A stretch of DNA of 64,000 nt. Source: Polychytrium aggregatum (taxonomy: Eukaryota > Chytridiomycota > Chytridiomycetes > Polychytriales). The notes beneath the pieces are model-generated. The model was not told where the DNA came from. It saw only the letters and a program-made list of their open reading frames with translations, and ran no database searches. This document shows positions 12,019 to 22,679 of the stretch, one piece after another (the stretch's first letter is position 1; each line of letters starts with the position of its first letter). Position numbers and translations under genes: made by a program. The stretch is taken from NCBI RefSeq assembly GCF_025602895.1, contig NW_026516211.1, forward strand, positions 248,001 to 312,000, read 5' to 3'.

Positions 12019-15000
12019 ATGGTTCAAGAGCCCTCTTCGCCTCCACCTGATCTGCTGGCATGGCTGTCGGACCAGCTCGTCCAGGATCCGTCCCTGTCGC
12101 CGCTGCTGCGCAATATCCTGCTCCGAGAAGCCTCCCTCATCCATGCCTCGAATGCGACAACTCCCATGGACGTTGACGGTTTGGATCCGCAGGAGCCTCC
12201 GCCGCCTTCGGGCGAAGAGACTCCAGGCATTCAGCCGGTCGATACTCCCTGGCACAGCTACCCGTGCTCCCCCGGTAGCATGTGCTGCCCATCCTCGCCG
12301 TCCCTCAACTACAACTCGCTGCTCTTTCGGACCCATGACTCCACCATCCATAACCCGCTGCTCAAGCTCATTGCACGGGTGCGGCTCCAACACAATACTG
12401 TCCAGAGGGACCCTGCATCTCCGCCATTCGTACCGTCGGCGAGCCCGGACGGTAGCGATCCCATGGATATTGCCTTCGACGGCCGGGGTCCGAGCCCTGC
12501 GTCGTCGACCCCGTCATCGCTCATGTCCATGGAGATCCTGGGCTTCCAGCAGGTACTCGCTCTGCACACGCTCGACTGTTGGTCATGAGGGCATACCGTC
12601 CCGATGTGCTGCTCGTCTGCACTATGGTACAGCCCAAGCCGAATCTATTGCTGACCCAAGCCATGCGTTCTTGCACTCCCGGTCGACCACAGGCTTTCCC
12701 TCCGGACGTTCTCATCCTGATCTTCCAGAACCTCGATGTCCCCACGTTCCTCCGTTGCCAGCAGGTCTGCCGGCACTGGTATCTGCTTTCCCATCAACTC
12801 GAAAATGCCTTTTGGCCGCACTTTGTCCGCCGCGACTTTGCCCTTTCGCAGCCTCCCGAGCCCTACAGCACTGTCAAGGACTACTACATATCGCAACAGA
12901 ACCTTCGGACCGGAAAGTGCCAGTACTATAACGTCAAGCAGCGGTCGTTTGCGCTCGACGGGACTGCCGCAGAGCAGCTATTCCTGCCGCTCTCTGGCGG
13001 TGACGACCAATCAAGCGAGTCCAACGAGTCGATCGGCTCCATAATCGAAGACGCCAGCTCCACCCCGTTCCAGACGCCCCCGCAGGACCTCTCGCCACCC
13101 TCTCGCCCCGATTCGGCCTTTGCCGAGTCGTCGCCCATGACCCCCGCCCCAGAGCTGGCGCAGGCTTCGCGATCCTACCTGTTTGCATGGCCCCTTTACC
13201 CGTACTATGCGTACCAGGTCGCGCTCGATCACAATCGCCTGTGCTGGATCAACTCCTCGACCAAGCGCGTGTACATGGAGTACCTGGACTCGGCGCCTCC
13301 GCCCTCGAACCGCCCGCGGCCTCCAAAGTCCGTCCAAGTGTCGAGTCTATCCGGCCAGGAGCAGCTCATGTTTGAGATCCGGTCGTGTGGCAACCTGATG
13401 GAGTTTGTCGGCCACACCCAAGCCGTGGCCCTGCTCCTTACCAACGGCGAGGGGCTCTTGTACATGTTTGACGATGCCTCGTACATCAGCATCTGGGATC
13501 TGGATCGCTTGGAGCTCCTCCAGCTGATCGATGCCACAACAGAAGACATCAGCAGCATGAACGTCTACAAGCGCAAGCTCGTGATCGGCGGCCGGCACGG
13601 GCGAGTGACCGTCCGCGACGCCGACTCGGGCCAGATCGAGCGCGTGCTGACCATCCCTGAATCGTACTTGGCCGACCAGGTCTTTGGCGTGCAGTCGCAG
13701 TTCATGAACGTCGCCATCTGGGAGGACAAGGTTGTGTACGGGCTCTACGACCAAACTTACTACCTGCACGACATCAAGACGGGCGAGCTCCTGCACACGT
13801 TCCGCTGCGATCTGGTCGTTCCCGAGCTGCGTGTGCCTTGTCTGGATGACGCTCAGTGCGAGTCGCTGTATACCCAACTCACGCGCAAACGGCTGCAGCC
13901 CTCGGGCGCATCCGCGGGACGATCGAGCCTGGCCCACCAGCCAAGCATCGACGGCGCCGCCGAGAGCCCCGACCAGGACGATGCTCTGGCTATATCGGAG
14001 GAGCAGATGCTTGACTCTGTCTTTGAGCCAAATCCCCTCGCCGAACAACCCATGGCCGACCAAGTTACGACCGAGCAAGTCATGACCGAGCAAGTCATGA
14101 CCGAGAACACCGGCGCAGAGCCCGAAGCCAGCGCCCTCGCGAGCACGGCTCCAACCCAGCCGCTTGTTGCAGATGCGCCTGCTCTCGAGGCTGACTGCAC
14201 ATGTCAATTCTGCAGCCAGCAGCTCGAGTACTGGGAGAGCCGCAGCTGGCCGGCCCTGGCTGTAGCCATCCGGAGCCTCCCCGAAAACCTCTTCACCAAG
14301 ACCAAGGTGTCTCTCGCGGCCCTGGACCAAAAGATCCTCGAGTGCATGCAAGAGGGCCTCGACTTTGACGACATCGAAGCCGACATCGAGAACACAAAGA
14401 AGATCATCCTGTCGGGCCAGCACATGTTCAGCTACCTGTACTGGCGGCTGTCTAGAATCGAGGATCTCGGCCAGTACATTGCACAGTGCCCGCAGCCGCT
14501 GTCGACGCCATCACGGCCAGTCTTACAGCCGTGCGTTACCTGGATCGAGGAAACCAAGTCGCGGATTCTGTCCATCCTGACGGTGCTGAAAGCCTACAAT
14601 CTATGCATCGATGTTGCACACAAGAATCTGGAGCTGACTGGCGGCGGCAGCCATCTGCGCGGCCCCATGACGCTGGTCATGAACAGCCATGTGATCCTCA
14701 CGAACGGCATCCTCTTTGAGGAGTTTTTCGTCTGGGACTCGCGGACGGGACAGCAGCTCTTCAAGATGTGCGATTCCGACGGCGGCGACCATCCACCCTA
14801 TGCCCTCAGCGAGCTGCATTTCATGGAGCTCAACCGCGACAACACCATGGCCTTTGGAAGCACGGCGTCGCCCGAGCACGAAGAGGCCGATGGCGAAAGC
14901 GAGGTCGGTTCGCTTGTCTGTCTCGATTTTCGGGCCGGCTCGCGGCGAGGGAACCGCCGGGTTGAGCGGCGAGTCACCAGCTTTGTCCCGGGCGACGGAC

Positions 15001-15047
15001 ACCGACACCAGATCGAGTACTTTTTATGTCTGGGTGAGCCGGCCTAA
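12019..15047 (+). CDS. F-box protein with a beta-propeller-like middle
   Basis: Exon 1 (12019-12552) and exon 2 (12693-15047) join in phase 0 to give 962 residues. Exon 1 encodes a disordered Ser/Pro/Asp-rich tail. An F-box follows at about residues 179-220 (PPDVLILIFQNLD, then FLRCQQVCRHWYLLS), the Skp1-binding module of SCF ubiquitin ligases. Further on, LLYMFDDASYISIWDLDRL and VIGGRHGRVTVRDADSG look like WD-type blades. A tandem TEQVM repeat and a Cys motif (CTCQFC) follow, then a helical region and a second sheet-rich part at the C-terminus. Expected role: substrate receptor that brings a phosphoprotein to an SCF ligase; the substrate cannot be told. I do not recognise a specific orthologue. 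Confidence 0.85.
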
Positions 15048-15720
15048 GGAGACACGATTCGAGTGACACCACTGCCACCAATGGCTCTTTCCCTCTCCTT
15101 GACTGCTCTTGTGGTGCTCTGCGTGCGCTGTATCTTGCTCCTGTGCTCGTTCCTATGTACGTATGGATGTGTGGATGTGGGTGCTTGTATGTGGATGTGG
15201 TGTTTGGATGTGGGTGTTTACTTCCCCTGCACTTCTGTACCTGGTTTATTTCACGCCGGTTCGACCTGTTCCCTAACCAGAGACCTGTCATTGCACCCGT
15301 GTGGAGCTGAGGGTGCGCTGCAATATGCCCTCGACTGCAAGTCGTCGAATCCGTCCGCATGGCTCTGTCGTTGTCCAGCCAACCCGCTTCTCTTTCCTTG
15401 TCGCTTCCGCCTGTACTCTGCAGCAGGATATAACCGCTTTCCCTCAATAGCTGATGACACTTTAGCCTTTCCACATCTCTGTTGGCTGCACCGTGCGCAT
15501 TGCGGATGTGTGTCGTCGCGGGATGAGATGGGATGGGATGCCAGAATCGGGTTTGCCGATGCACACCAACACCGCCGCTCCCAACCGGGGCGGCTTGTCA
15601 CGTTGGAGTCTGTGGCGCAGCAGAATGACTTGGGCCCGTGAGCGACGTTTTTCTTGGCGATTCTCTCCTCTTCCTCCAATCGATCCGACTGGCGGGTCCG
15701 TCCATCCACCCACCCACAAC
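15048..15720. other. intergenic stretch with GTGGATGTG-type repeats
   Basis: Holds an imperfect minisatellite of GGATGTG units at about 15170-15230. No coding evidence. The promoter of the TFIIA gene lies near the right end, where a CCACCCACCCAC-like run just precedes the start codon. Confidence 0.5.
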
Positions 15721-16813
15721 ATGGCGCAGTATGAGCTCTACCGTCGCAGCACCCTCGGGATTGCCCTGACGGACACGCTCGACGAGCTGATCTGCAATGA
15801 TCACTTGGATCCGCAAGAGGCCATGAAGATCCTGACACAAGTAATGCCTGGATTGGCTTGGCTTGGGGTGGCGGAAGGGAGGAGGGAGCGAGCTCTGAAG
15901 GTCGAGCAAACCGCAGGAGGAAGGGGGGGGGATGTCGCAGCTGGAGAAGAGGCGTGCGAGTGTGGATGCACAGGAGGACAGCGTGGGCCGACCGACGCAG
16001 GAGGGCCGTCCGCCCAAGTCGCATGGGCTGTGTTGGGTGCTCTGGACCAGGGGGGTGAGCGGAGAAGCAAAGTCCTTGCAAACCACACCAGCCAGCGCTG
16101 CATCGGCCGAGCCGGGACCGGAGAATTGATTTGCGATAACACTGCACGACATGGACGGGATACATCGATCGCCGCGGATCCTGTGCGAGAGACCTGCGGC
16201 TTCTCCGGCGCTGCCATCATCATTCTGAGCATGCGTTGGCTCGTGCCGGGGGCTCTTCCTTCTTTGCATATGGCCGGCAACGACTTTCGTCATTTCGTCA
16301 TGTCGTCTCTGGCGACGAGGGCATTTCCGGACGTGATTGTCGACGACAGACCTGCCTCCTTGCATCTGCGACAGCATTGATGCCGCTTGGTCGACTGTCG
16401 CCTGCCGAACCGCAAACTAATCCTGGCCCGACTTGGCTGTGTCCGCGTTCATTCCCTCTCTGCGGTCCCTGTTGCAGTTTGACATCAGCATTGCCGAAGC
16501 CCTCCATCAGCGGGTTCGAGTCAAAGCCCAGATCAAGGTATGTCGGCTCCCGTGTAGTTTATCTCTCCATCTTGGATGCGCTCCTCATTGCTGTGGTGGG
16601 TTTTGCTTCGCCGCTTCCAAAATGCTGCAGGGTCACCTTCAAACCTATCGTTTTTGCGACGACGTCTGGACCTTCATTGTCGAGAACTCGAACTTGAAGA
16701 TCGACGACGAGCCGCTGACTGTGAAGCGAGTCAAGATCGTTGCCTGCACCGCCCGCAATCCCCCTGCTGCTGGCAGCGGTGCCGGCGGAGGTGGTGCCGA
16801 TCATAACGCCTGA
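15721..16813 (+). CDS. TOA2: transcription initiation factor IIA gamma subunit
   Basis: Exons 15721-15840, 16478-16537 and 16631-16813 join in phase 0 and give 120 residues, close to yeast Toa2 (122) and human GTF2A2 (109). The N-terminus [20 protein letters not shown] is nearly invariant in the family. It is followed by the helical region and by the beta-barrel part containing [10 protein letters not shown] and [13 protein letters not shown]. Together with TFIIA alpha/beta it stabilises TBP on the TATA element. The C-terminus ends in a short Gly/Ala tail not usual for the family. The first intron is long for this window (637 bases). Confidence 0.96.
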
Positions 16814-17475
16814 GGCCGCCATCCTCCCGAGCACCGTTTTTGCCTTGAGCCCGAGCAAGCAGGAGAGAGCAAAGAGACGAACGACTTTCGGTTGGATGGC
16901 TTTCCTGCCCAGGGCGCCCCCTTCCGATACCCGCTGCTCCTCCGCATCTCGTCTTGGGTCTTCTCCAGGCATGTCTGGGTGTGCCGCAGAGCACAACCCG
17001 TACACCCTCTCCCCTGCCTTTCTTTGCCCTCCTCTCCCCCTCCCTCCGTTCATTCGGCCGGTGAAGCTCTTGATGCCTTGACCCGGCCCTCGTTTGCAAG
17101 GCTGCTCGAATCGACCGTCCCAATCCAGCCCCATCTTGTGGTCCAGCCTCGGCATCGATCGGATCTCGATCCCCGTGAGCTTCTTTCACTCCTGTTCACT
17201 CACTGATCACGACCCTTGGCGCAATAATAAAAAGTCCGTGCAAGCATCATCCCATCGCCAGAGGCGAACAGAATCCAGCGGAGGGGGGTCAGACGGATGG
17301 CTTGAGATGCCCGGTTGAGGATTGCAGTCGCGAAACCCAGGCCATGTCGGCTGGGGTTGATCGCTCGTTGGGCGTATATTGACCATCGATCGATCCGGAT
17401 CGGCAGAGACTCGACCAGAGACTCGACCAGAGAGAAGGAAGAGGCAGCGGCATTGGGCCGGTTTCCGATAGCTGC
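16814..17475. other. intergenic stretch between convergent genes
   Basis: 3' flanks of TOA2 (plus) and a small minus-strand gene. A short direct repeat of GACTCGACCAGA lies at about 17408-17434. No gene is seen. Confidence 0.5.
17226..17231 (+). terminator. possible polyadenylation signal of TOA2
   Basis: AATAAA within an A-rich run, about 410 bases after the TOA2 stop. It is the first such hexamer I noticed downstream; the distance is long, so the assignment is weak. Confidence 0.35.
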
Positions 17476-17745
17476 CTACACGATATTTGAGACGACGTCT
17501 TGGACAGCTACTTCATCCGCAGCCCGGACGATCTCGTCGCCGATCGACCCCTGGCCAGACTTGCGCCCGGGCATGAGTGCCCGGAAGACCGTGCTGAAGG
17601 TGCCCAGCGCAAAGCCGTTCAGGAAGGGCACCAGCAGGCCGTCGGTGAAGAACCGGAGGATGTGGTCGACCCAGGTGTCGCGGCGCTTTGCCCCCGGTTT
17701 CAGGCCGATCGAGGCGGTGTGGAATTTCTTGCTTGGGTTCACCAT
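17476..17745 (-). CDS. small single-pass membrane protein, MIM1-like
   Basis: An 89-residue frame starting at MVNPSKK with a good initiation context (GCTATAGCC before ATG G). A positively charged start is followed by one hydrophobic segment, GLLVPFLNGFALGTFSTVF, and then a basic flank and acidic helix. The segment resembles the membrane helix of yeast Mim1 (LLLPFLNGMMLGFGELF), which with Mim2 inserts alpha-helical proteins into the mitochondrial outer membrane. Small-residue spacing (G, A, G) would allow helix packing as in Mim1. The frame extends upstream, but that part is Arg/Ser/Pro-rich and looks non-coding. The assignment rests on one short motif and is tentative. Confidence 0.6.
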   Translation of the reverse strand: MVNPSKKFHTASIGLKPGAKRRDTWVDHILRFFTDGLLVPFLNGFALGTFSTVFRALMPGRKSGQGSIGDEIVRAADEVAVQDVVSNIV

Positions 17746-18609
17746 GGCTATAGCGTTGCTCCGGGGCCGAGACGGTGGCGAGCTTGAAGGGTCGCGAGGT
17801 CTGTCGAGGTCAGGGCGATGAAGAGCAGGCCGGTGATGATGGCCCTGCGATTGAAGAGACGGGCTGGGGCAGTTTGGTATCGGTGGCTGTCCTTCTCGCC
17901 GAGAACAATCTCGGCGAGAACTCGGTGGGAACTGCAAGGACCGACCTGGGAACGGCAACATCAGCACGAACAGACCTGAGAGTCCCGCACAAGGTCCATG
18001 GGCTGGCTATGGAGAGCATCGCTGCGGCCATGCCCGATGAAATTGGTCGTCGCCGCAATGCCAATCAAGCAGGGTGACGACTGAGCGCTCGGCAGGCCGC
18101 CATCCACTCTGGCTGACACAATCGACTGCTCTGCCTGTCTCTGAGCCCCAGTTCCCCAGCACCAACCCCAGACCTGCGACATATTGCTGCTATGTCCGAT
18201 TGGCGTCCATTCGCAGCAGCGTCACAGCGACACCGCATGCGGCTGGTGAGCACAGTTTCGAGCACCGTCGCTTCAGCATCCGCCCGCAGCAAACCATATG
18301 TCCATTCGGTGTTGATGTCAACCGAGCGACGCAACCCTTGCGCAGGGCGCTATTTGTTGTTTCAAGCGCCCGGCCTTTTGTTGCACTGTCCAACTGCACT
18401 CAGGGCAGATCCAGAGTCGCACTTGCGTCCCTTGCCTATCATCCCTCATCTCTCACCTCTCATCCCGGTCACCACGTCGGCCTGCATTGCATCTCATCTC
18501 AGCGCAGGATATCGCACCCCCTCCAAGCTGATACCTTTGCCCGTCAGTCGGCATCCCTGAAACCACATCTTTGGTATCCGTTCTGCAACAGCCTCGTTCA
18601 CATAACCCC
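17746..18609. other. intergenic stretch between divergent genes
   Basis: Lies between the small minus-strand gene and ODAD4. Frames on both strands are Arg/Ser-rich shadows. A short palindromic pair, TTCTCGCCGAGAA and CTCGGCGAGAA, is found at about 17893-17922. It should contain both promoters. Confidence 0.45.
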
Positions 18610-19617
18610 ATGGGCGGCAAAGACGACCCAAAGACACCCAGCGCTCGCGCCCCCATGGGCGACTCGGACGAGCATCCGCCCGACTTCAACCCCGTGGCGA
18701 CCTTCCAGGCTCTGGCGGCCCAAGGCGATCTGCTTGCCCAAAAAGCCAGCTACAACGAGGCCATCGAGTGCTACACCGAGGCCCTTGCGCTGCAGCCCAC
18801 CCACAAGCACTGTCTGGTTGCCCGCTCTCGCTGCTTCATCCAGATCGGCCAGCCGCTACAGGCCCTCCAGGATGCCGACGCCTCGCTCAAGGACGACCCG
18901 ACCTTCCACAAAGGCGTCTATCAGAAGGCCGAGTCGCTCTACGCACAGGGCGACTTTGAGCTGGCCCTGATGTACTATCACCGTGGGAACCGGTCCCGGC
19001 CCGAGCTCGACGAGTTCCGCATCGGCATCCAAAAGGCCCGGGAGGCCATCGAAAACTCCATCGGTGCACACAAGGACCACCAGATTCCCTTCAAGAGCAA
19101 TCTGCCGGCCCTGGCCGCCCAGGCTCCAACCTCGGGCCCTGCTACGGTCGGCGGCAAGGCTCCGACGCCGTCCAAGAAGCCAGGGTCGGTGCCGACAAAG
19201 TCCCCAAAGTCCCCCAATACCAAGCCGGGCCCGGGAAAGTCTCGGACTCCGTCCTCCAAGAGCAGCCGCATCAACCACGAGATTGAGGAAGCGATGGCAC
19301 GCCAGCTGCTCGGCGAGCTGTACGATGACAAGGTCTACCTGGAGGAGCTGCTGAGCGACCCAGACATGGTCGAGAACCGGGACGAGGATGTTGTCAGTTA
19401 TGTCACCGAGGGGCTGTCCTTCCTCGAGGGCCGGATCGCCTTCTGGAAGCAGCAAAAGCCCATCTACGCCCAGCCAAAGGAAAAGAAGCGCATGAAGCCG
19501 AGGATGCAGCGACCCGAGCTGACAAGCCATCGCACCAAGGCTATCGTGCTCGAGCCCGTCGATCCGCGGTGCCCGCTCCCGCCAGTCCGATCGATCAAGA
19601 GCGTGGTGGCCACCTGA
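18610..19617 (+). CDS. ODAD4: outer dynein arm docking complex subunit 4 (TTC25), short form
   Basis: Single exon, 335 residues from the ATG at 18610 (an in-frame ATG at 18571 would add 13). TPR motifs start at about residue 30: NEAIECYTEALALQPTHKHC, LVARSRCFIQIGQPLQAL, then a block YHRGNRSRPELDEFRIGIQ. The conserved downstream piece RQLLGELYDDKVYLEELL and FWKQQKPIYA are diagnostic of ODAD4/TTC25. In animals the protein helps dock outer dynein arms on the axonemal doublet. The C-terminal TPR array of the human protein (672 residues) is absent: the frame stops shortly after the KQQKPIYA block. A Lys/Pro/Ser-rich linker (about residues 165-215) separates the TPRs from the conserved block. Its presence implies motile flagella with outer arms. 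Confidence 0.9.
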   Translation: MGGKDDPKTPSARAPMGDSDEHPPDFNPVATFQALAAQGDLLAQKASYNEAIECYTEALALQPTHKHCLVARSRCFIQIGQPLQALQDADASLKDDPTFHKGVYQKAESLYAQGDFELALMYYHRGNRSRPELDEFRIGIQKAREAIENSIGAHKDHQIPFKSNLPALAAQAPTSGPATVGGKAPTPSKKPGSVPTKSPKSPNTKPGPGKSRTPSSKSSRINHEIEEAMARQLLGELYDDKVYLEELLSDPDMVENRDEDVVSYVTEGLSFLEGRIAFWKQQKPIYAQPKEKKRMKPRMQRPELTSHRTKAIVLEPVDPRCPLPPVRSIKSVVAT

Positions 19618-20226
19618 GAGGGTTTTGCTTCTGTGGGCACCGCGGCGCTACATGCTGTCTCATTGGGCATTCGCTCTTTTCATGGCATATATACATTGCA
19701 GACTGTGATGCTCACAGTGCTGCTTCGCAACGTATGGAGACTGCCTAGTTCGAGAGAGGTGCAGATGCTCTGATGTGCTCCACAAGACAGGACAGACTCC
19801 AACAGTCTGGATACAGAAGCACTGGTTGTGTAGAATCGAGAGGGGAGGGATGGAGGCCGACGCCGGCTGTCATTGTGTGCGATGGGAGGAGGTGTGAACC
19901 TGGGGCTGGGGCGATGAGGGGAGAATGGAGAGGAGCGAAGCCAGAGGGAAGCCACAATGCAATACAATAATATGGGGCAGCGCTGTTCAGGTTCCAGAAC
20001 CCCAAAGTCGCCACGCATGATTCCATGTCGCCCGGCCATTCTCCGTGATAACCATCCACGGATCGATGGGTTCTGTCAAGCGTCATTCATTGTGCAAGAC
20101 ATATCCACACGCCGGGCCGCTACTGCCCTTGCGATCCACTTGGCAACCAACAGGTGCCGTCGTCTTGCAAGGACTGTATTCAGCATTGGCTGCCTGTCGA
20201 CCCTTGCGCTCGCCCAGACCCTCGCA
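19618..20226. other. intergenic stretch between convergent genes
   Basis: 3' flanks of ODAD4 and the alpha/beta hydrolase gene. Nothing with coding character. Confidence 0.5.
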
Positions 20227-22083
20227 CTACTTTCGCAGATACTGCACGATTTCCGTGATTTTGGAGACCAGCAGCCCGGGACTGTTGAAGATCACAAAGT
20301 GGTTCGAGTCCTTGACGACAATCTGCTGAGTGAATGGGTGGTCGGGCTGGCCCAAGTCCACGAGCTTGGCTTGGGTCAGTCGGTGGGCAGCGGCCCTCAC
20401 TTGCTCCTGCGTGCAGGCCTGCTTGTGGCTTTCGGGACAGCCGTTGGCGATCTCCAGGCCGCCGGTGACGACGAGGACCGGGAAATGGTATGGGCGGCCG
20501 AGCCTGCTACGCCGAACTTGCTCCAGCGACTGGCCCAGGAAATGACTGAGCTCGTTTGCACAAGCCTGGTGGACTCACCCGGATTGAACACGGATTTGAT
20601 CAGAAGCCCGATAGCGATACGGCTGTGTCAGAACATGTCCATCCATCCATGCATCAACGTACCCGATGAAACCGATTGTTGAAAATGGTGCCGACAAAGC
20701 GATCTTCCAGCTTGGTTCGGATGTGTGAGTCCTCATACACACCCTTGAACAGGCGATCGAGTCCAACGGGGGCCAGAAGCGAGAGCAGCTCAAAAGCCCG
20801 CGAGAAATCCCTCATCTCGCCCATTTCACGGCTGGCGGCTCCATGCTGAATCTTGTCCATGGCGGAAGGAAAGTCGTCGGTCGAGGCCTCGATCAGGACC
20901 ATTGCCTTGACCCGCGACTCGTACCGGTCGGCCAGGAGCCGGACGTCGTATCTGCCAAAGTCGTTGGATGCACGGCGCGGGAGACATCCGTATGAGCAAT
21001 CTTCCGGTCAGTCCGTTTGTGGTTTCGGTCGTGGATCCGGGCATGTTTCGCTTGCAGTTCTTCACATCACCTACCCGCCATATGAATGCGCTACCAACAC
21101 AAACGACTCGTTCGGGGAACTGCGGACAAAGAGCTGCTCGAGAATATCGGCGTATTTTCTGCTGGTCTGGGGCAGCCGGGCCGACTGCGAAAAGCCGTAC
21201 CTATGGGGACCATGTGCCATTCGTCAAGCCCGAGGAAGTGGAGCCACAAGTCAGCCACATAAGCATGAGACTGCAGTCCACCGGCCCCATTGCGACATAT
21301 GCACATGGGCCCACCCATCGCCACACCGTGTGCTTTCGGATCGCCAACTCACCCAGGACGGTCGACCCAGCATGTCTTGGTGGTGTTCGCCAGGGAGCCA
21401 AACATGTCCTTCCAGGACAGAGCCGAGGGCACCGCCATGCCCGACGACAGGATGATCGTGGGCTGGCCCTCGCCTCGACAGTGCATGTGGACCTGCAGGG
21501 TTTGTCCGTCCAGGACGACACTCTGCATCTCGGCAGGGTTGTATCGATTGATGCGGAAGAGAAGGTTCAGGGAGGTGCTGGACAGAATGCCCATCAGGAT
21601 GAGGATGCAGGCCGCGGTGGCGACAAAGTTGGCGACGAAGAGGCCCAGGCGCTTCTGGGACTCGCTGTGGCGGGACGCCGACGGAAGAAGAGGGACAGAG
21701 GGGTCGTCGGAAATGGGCTGCCGAAGAGAACGAGCGGGCCCGTTGGAAATGTTTTCGACCTGGAGGACTCGGACAGCCGGGACGACGACCAGGGCGAGAC
21801 ACAGGAAGGCGTCGATGTAGCCACCGATGGAGGCCATGCACAGCGACGACAGCGTGCCGGCGATGATGGAAAAATAGACGCAGGTGAAGGCAAACTGCGA
21901 GTTGGCATAGTGGCCGCTGCCGAGGTGCGAGTAGATGTGCTGCGAAAGCACCGTCGCCAGAACGAGCCAGAAGGGCGAGTAGGGCAGGATCAGTCCCCAA
22001 CGGACCGAGTCCCGGGTCAGGGCAAAGACCGAGAACGCCACGCCGATCAGGACGGTCCCGACCAGGTTCCAAGAGAAGGCCAT
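20227..22083 (-). CDS. alpha/beta hydrolase with N-terminal membrane domain
   Basis: Exons 21353-22083, 21075-21200, 20673-20951 and 20227-20545; phases close to give 484 residues. The first 190 residues hold about five hydrophobic helices (for example LVGTVLIGVAFSVFALT and FVATAACILILMGILSS). The catalytic domain begins with the oxyanion-type HCRGEGQPTIILSSG. Next come WVDRPGYGFSQSARLP, the nucleophile elbow VAHSYGG (catalytic Ser), and NHF near the C-terminus as the likely catalytic His. This is the fold of the AB hydrolase-1 family (serine hydrolases or lipases). The membrane domain suggests action on a lipid or a membrane-delivered substrate. The substrate cannot be named. An alternative small exon at 20579-20622 was considered, but its phase does not close. 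Confidence 0.8.
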
Positions 22084-22296
22084 GATGCCGAGGTGGGAAG
22101 GATGATCTGCCGGGATGGCCGAGAGAGCGAGAGTGAGGGAAGAGCAAAAAAAGGACGGCCGGGGGGGGGAGTTGGGTCGGAGACAATGCCGCTGGGGAGC
22201 CAAGATTGCGGGGGAGAAGGTTTGCATCGGCGCGCGACCCTGGCTCGTGCTCGTTGTTGAAATGCGCTGCTTGGGAAGACGAGTGGTTGTAAGGGT

Positions 22297-22392
22297 GATA
22301 TTACTTGTTAGAGTGATGTGATGTTACTTGTTAGAGTGATGTGATGTTAATTGTTAGAGCGGTGTTAATTGTTAGAGCGGTGTTACTTGGTT
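22297..22392. repeat. minisatellite, unit about 20 bases (TTACTTGTTAGAGTGATG type)
   Basis: Four to five imperfect units combining TTACTTGTTAGAG or TTAATTGTTAGAG with GTGATG or CGGTG. Clearly more AT-rich than the neighbouring genes. Confidence 0.8.
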
Positions 22393-22482
22393 GGTGGACT
22401 GATGGTATACTTCCCACGATCGGATATTCAGACAGACAACATCTCTCGCCCAACTGCCCGCCGATGTGAATTGCACACCGCC

Positions 22483-22572
22483 GACCATCCATCCACGATC
22501 GACCATCCATCCACGATCAACCATCCACGATCGACCATCCACGATCGACCATCCACGATCGACCATCCACGC
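22483..22572. repeat. minisatellite of CGATCGACCATCCA units
   Basis: About six units of 13-17 bases built from GACCATCCA and CACGATC, partly with a doubled ATCC. Located between two divergently transcribed genes. Confidence 0.85.
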
Positions 22573-22679
22573 CTGGCAGTCCATGAGCAGCCCGCCCACT
22601 CTCTCGCGACGCACATCTTCGCCCTGACACCATCTGCGCCATCTGCGCCATCGTTTCCAACCTTGCCCGGCCAGCGCAA

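Larger units (their letters stand above)
22084..22679. promoter_or_regulatory. shared divergent promoter region carrying two minisatellites
   Basis: 596 bases between the start codons of the minus-strand hydrolase and the plus-strand dehydratase. It contains a G-rich run near 22160 and two different tandem arrays (listed separately). Both promoters must lie here. Confidence 0.5.

Noticed and set aside
20579-20622. Small exon in the hydrolase gene (IGLLIKSVFNP)
   Set aside because: The downstream phase does not close; direct joining of 20673 to 20545 restores the frame.
20968-22260. 430-codon plus-strand frame
   Set aside because: Antisense shadow of the alpha/beta hydrolase, whose minus-strand frame has helices, the AHSYGG elbow and phased introns.
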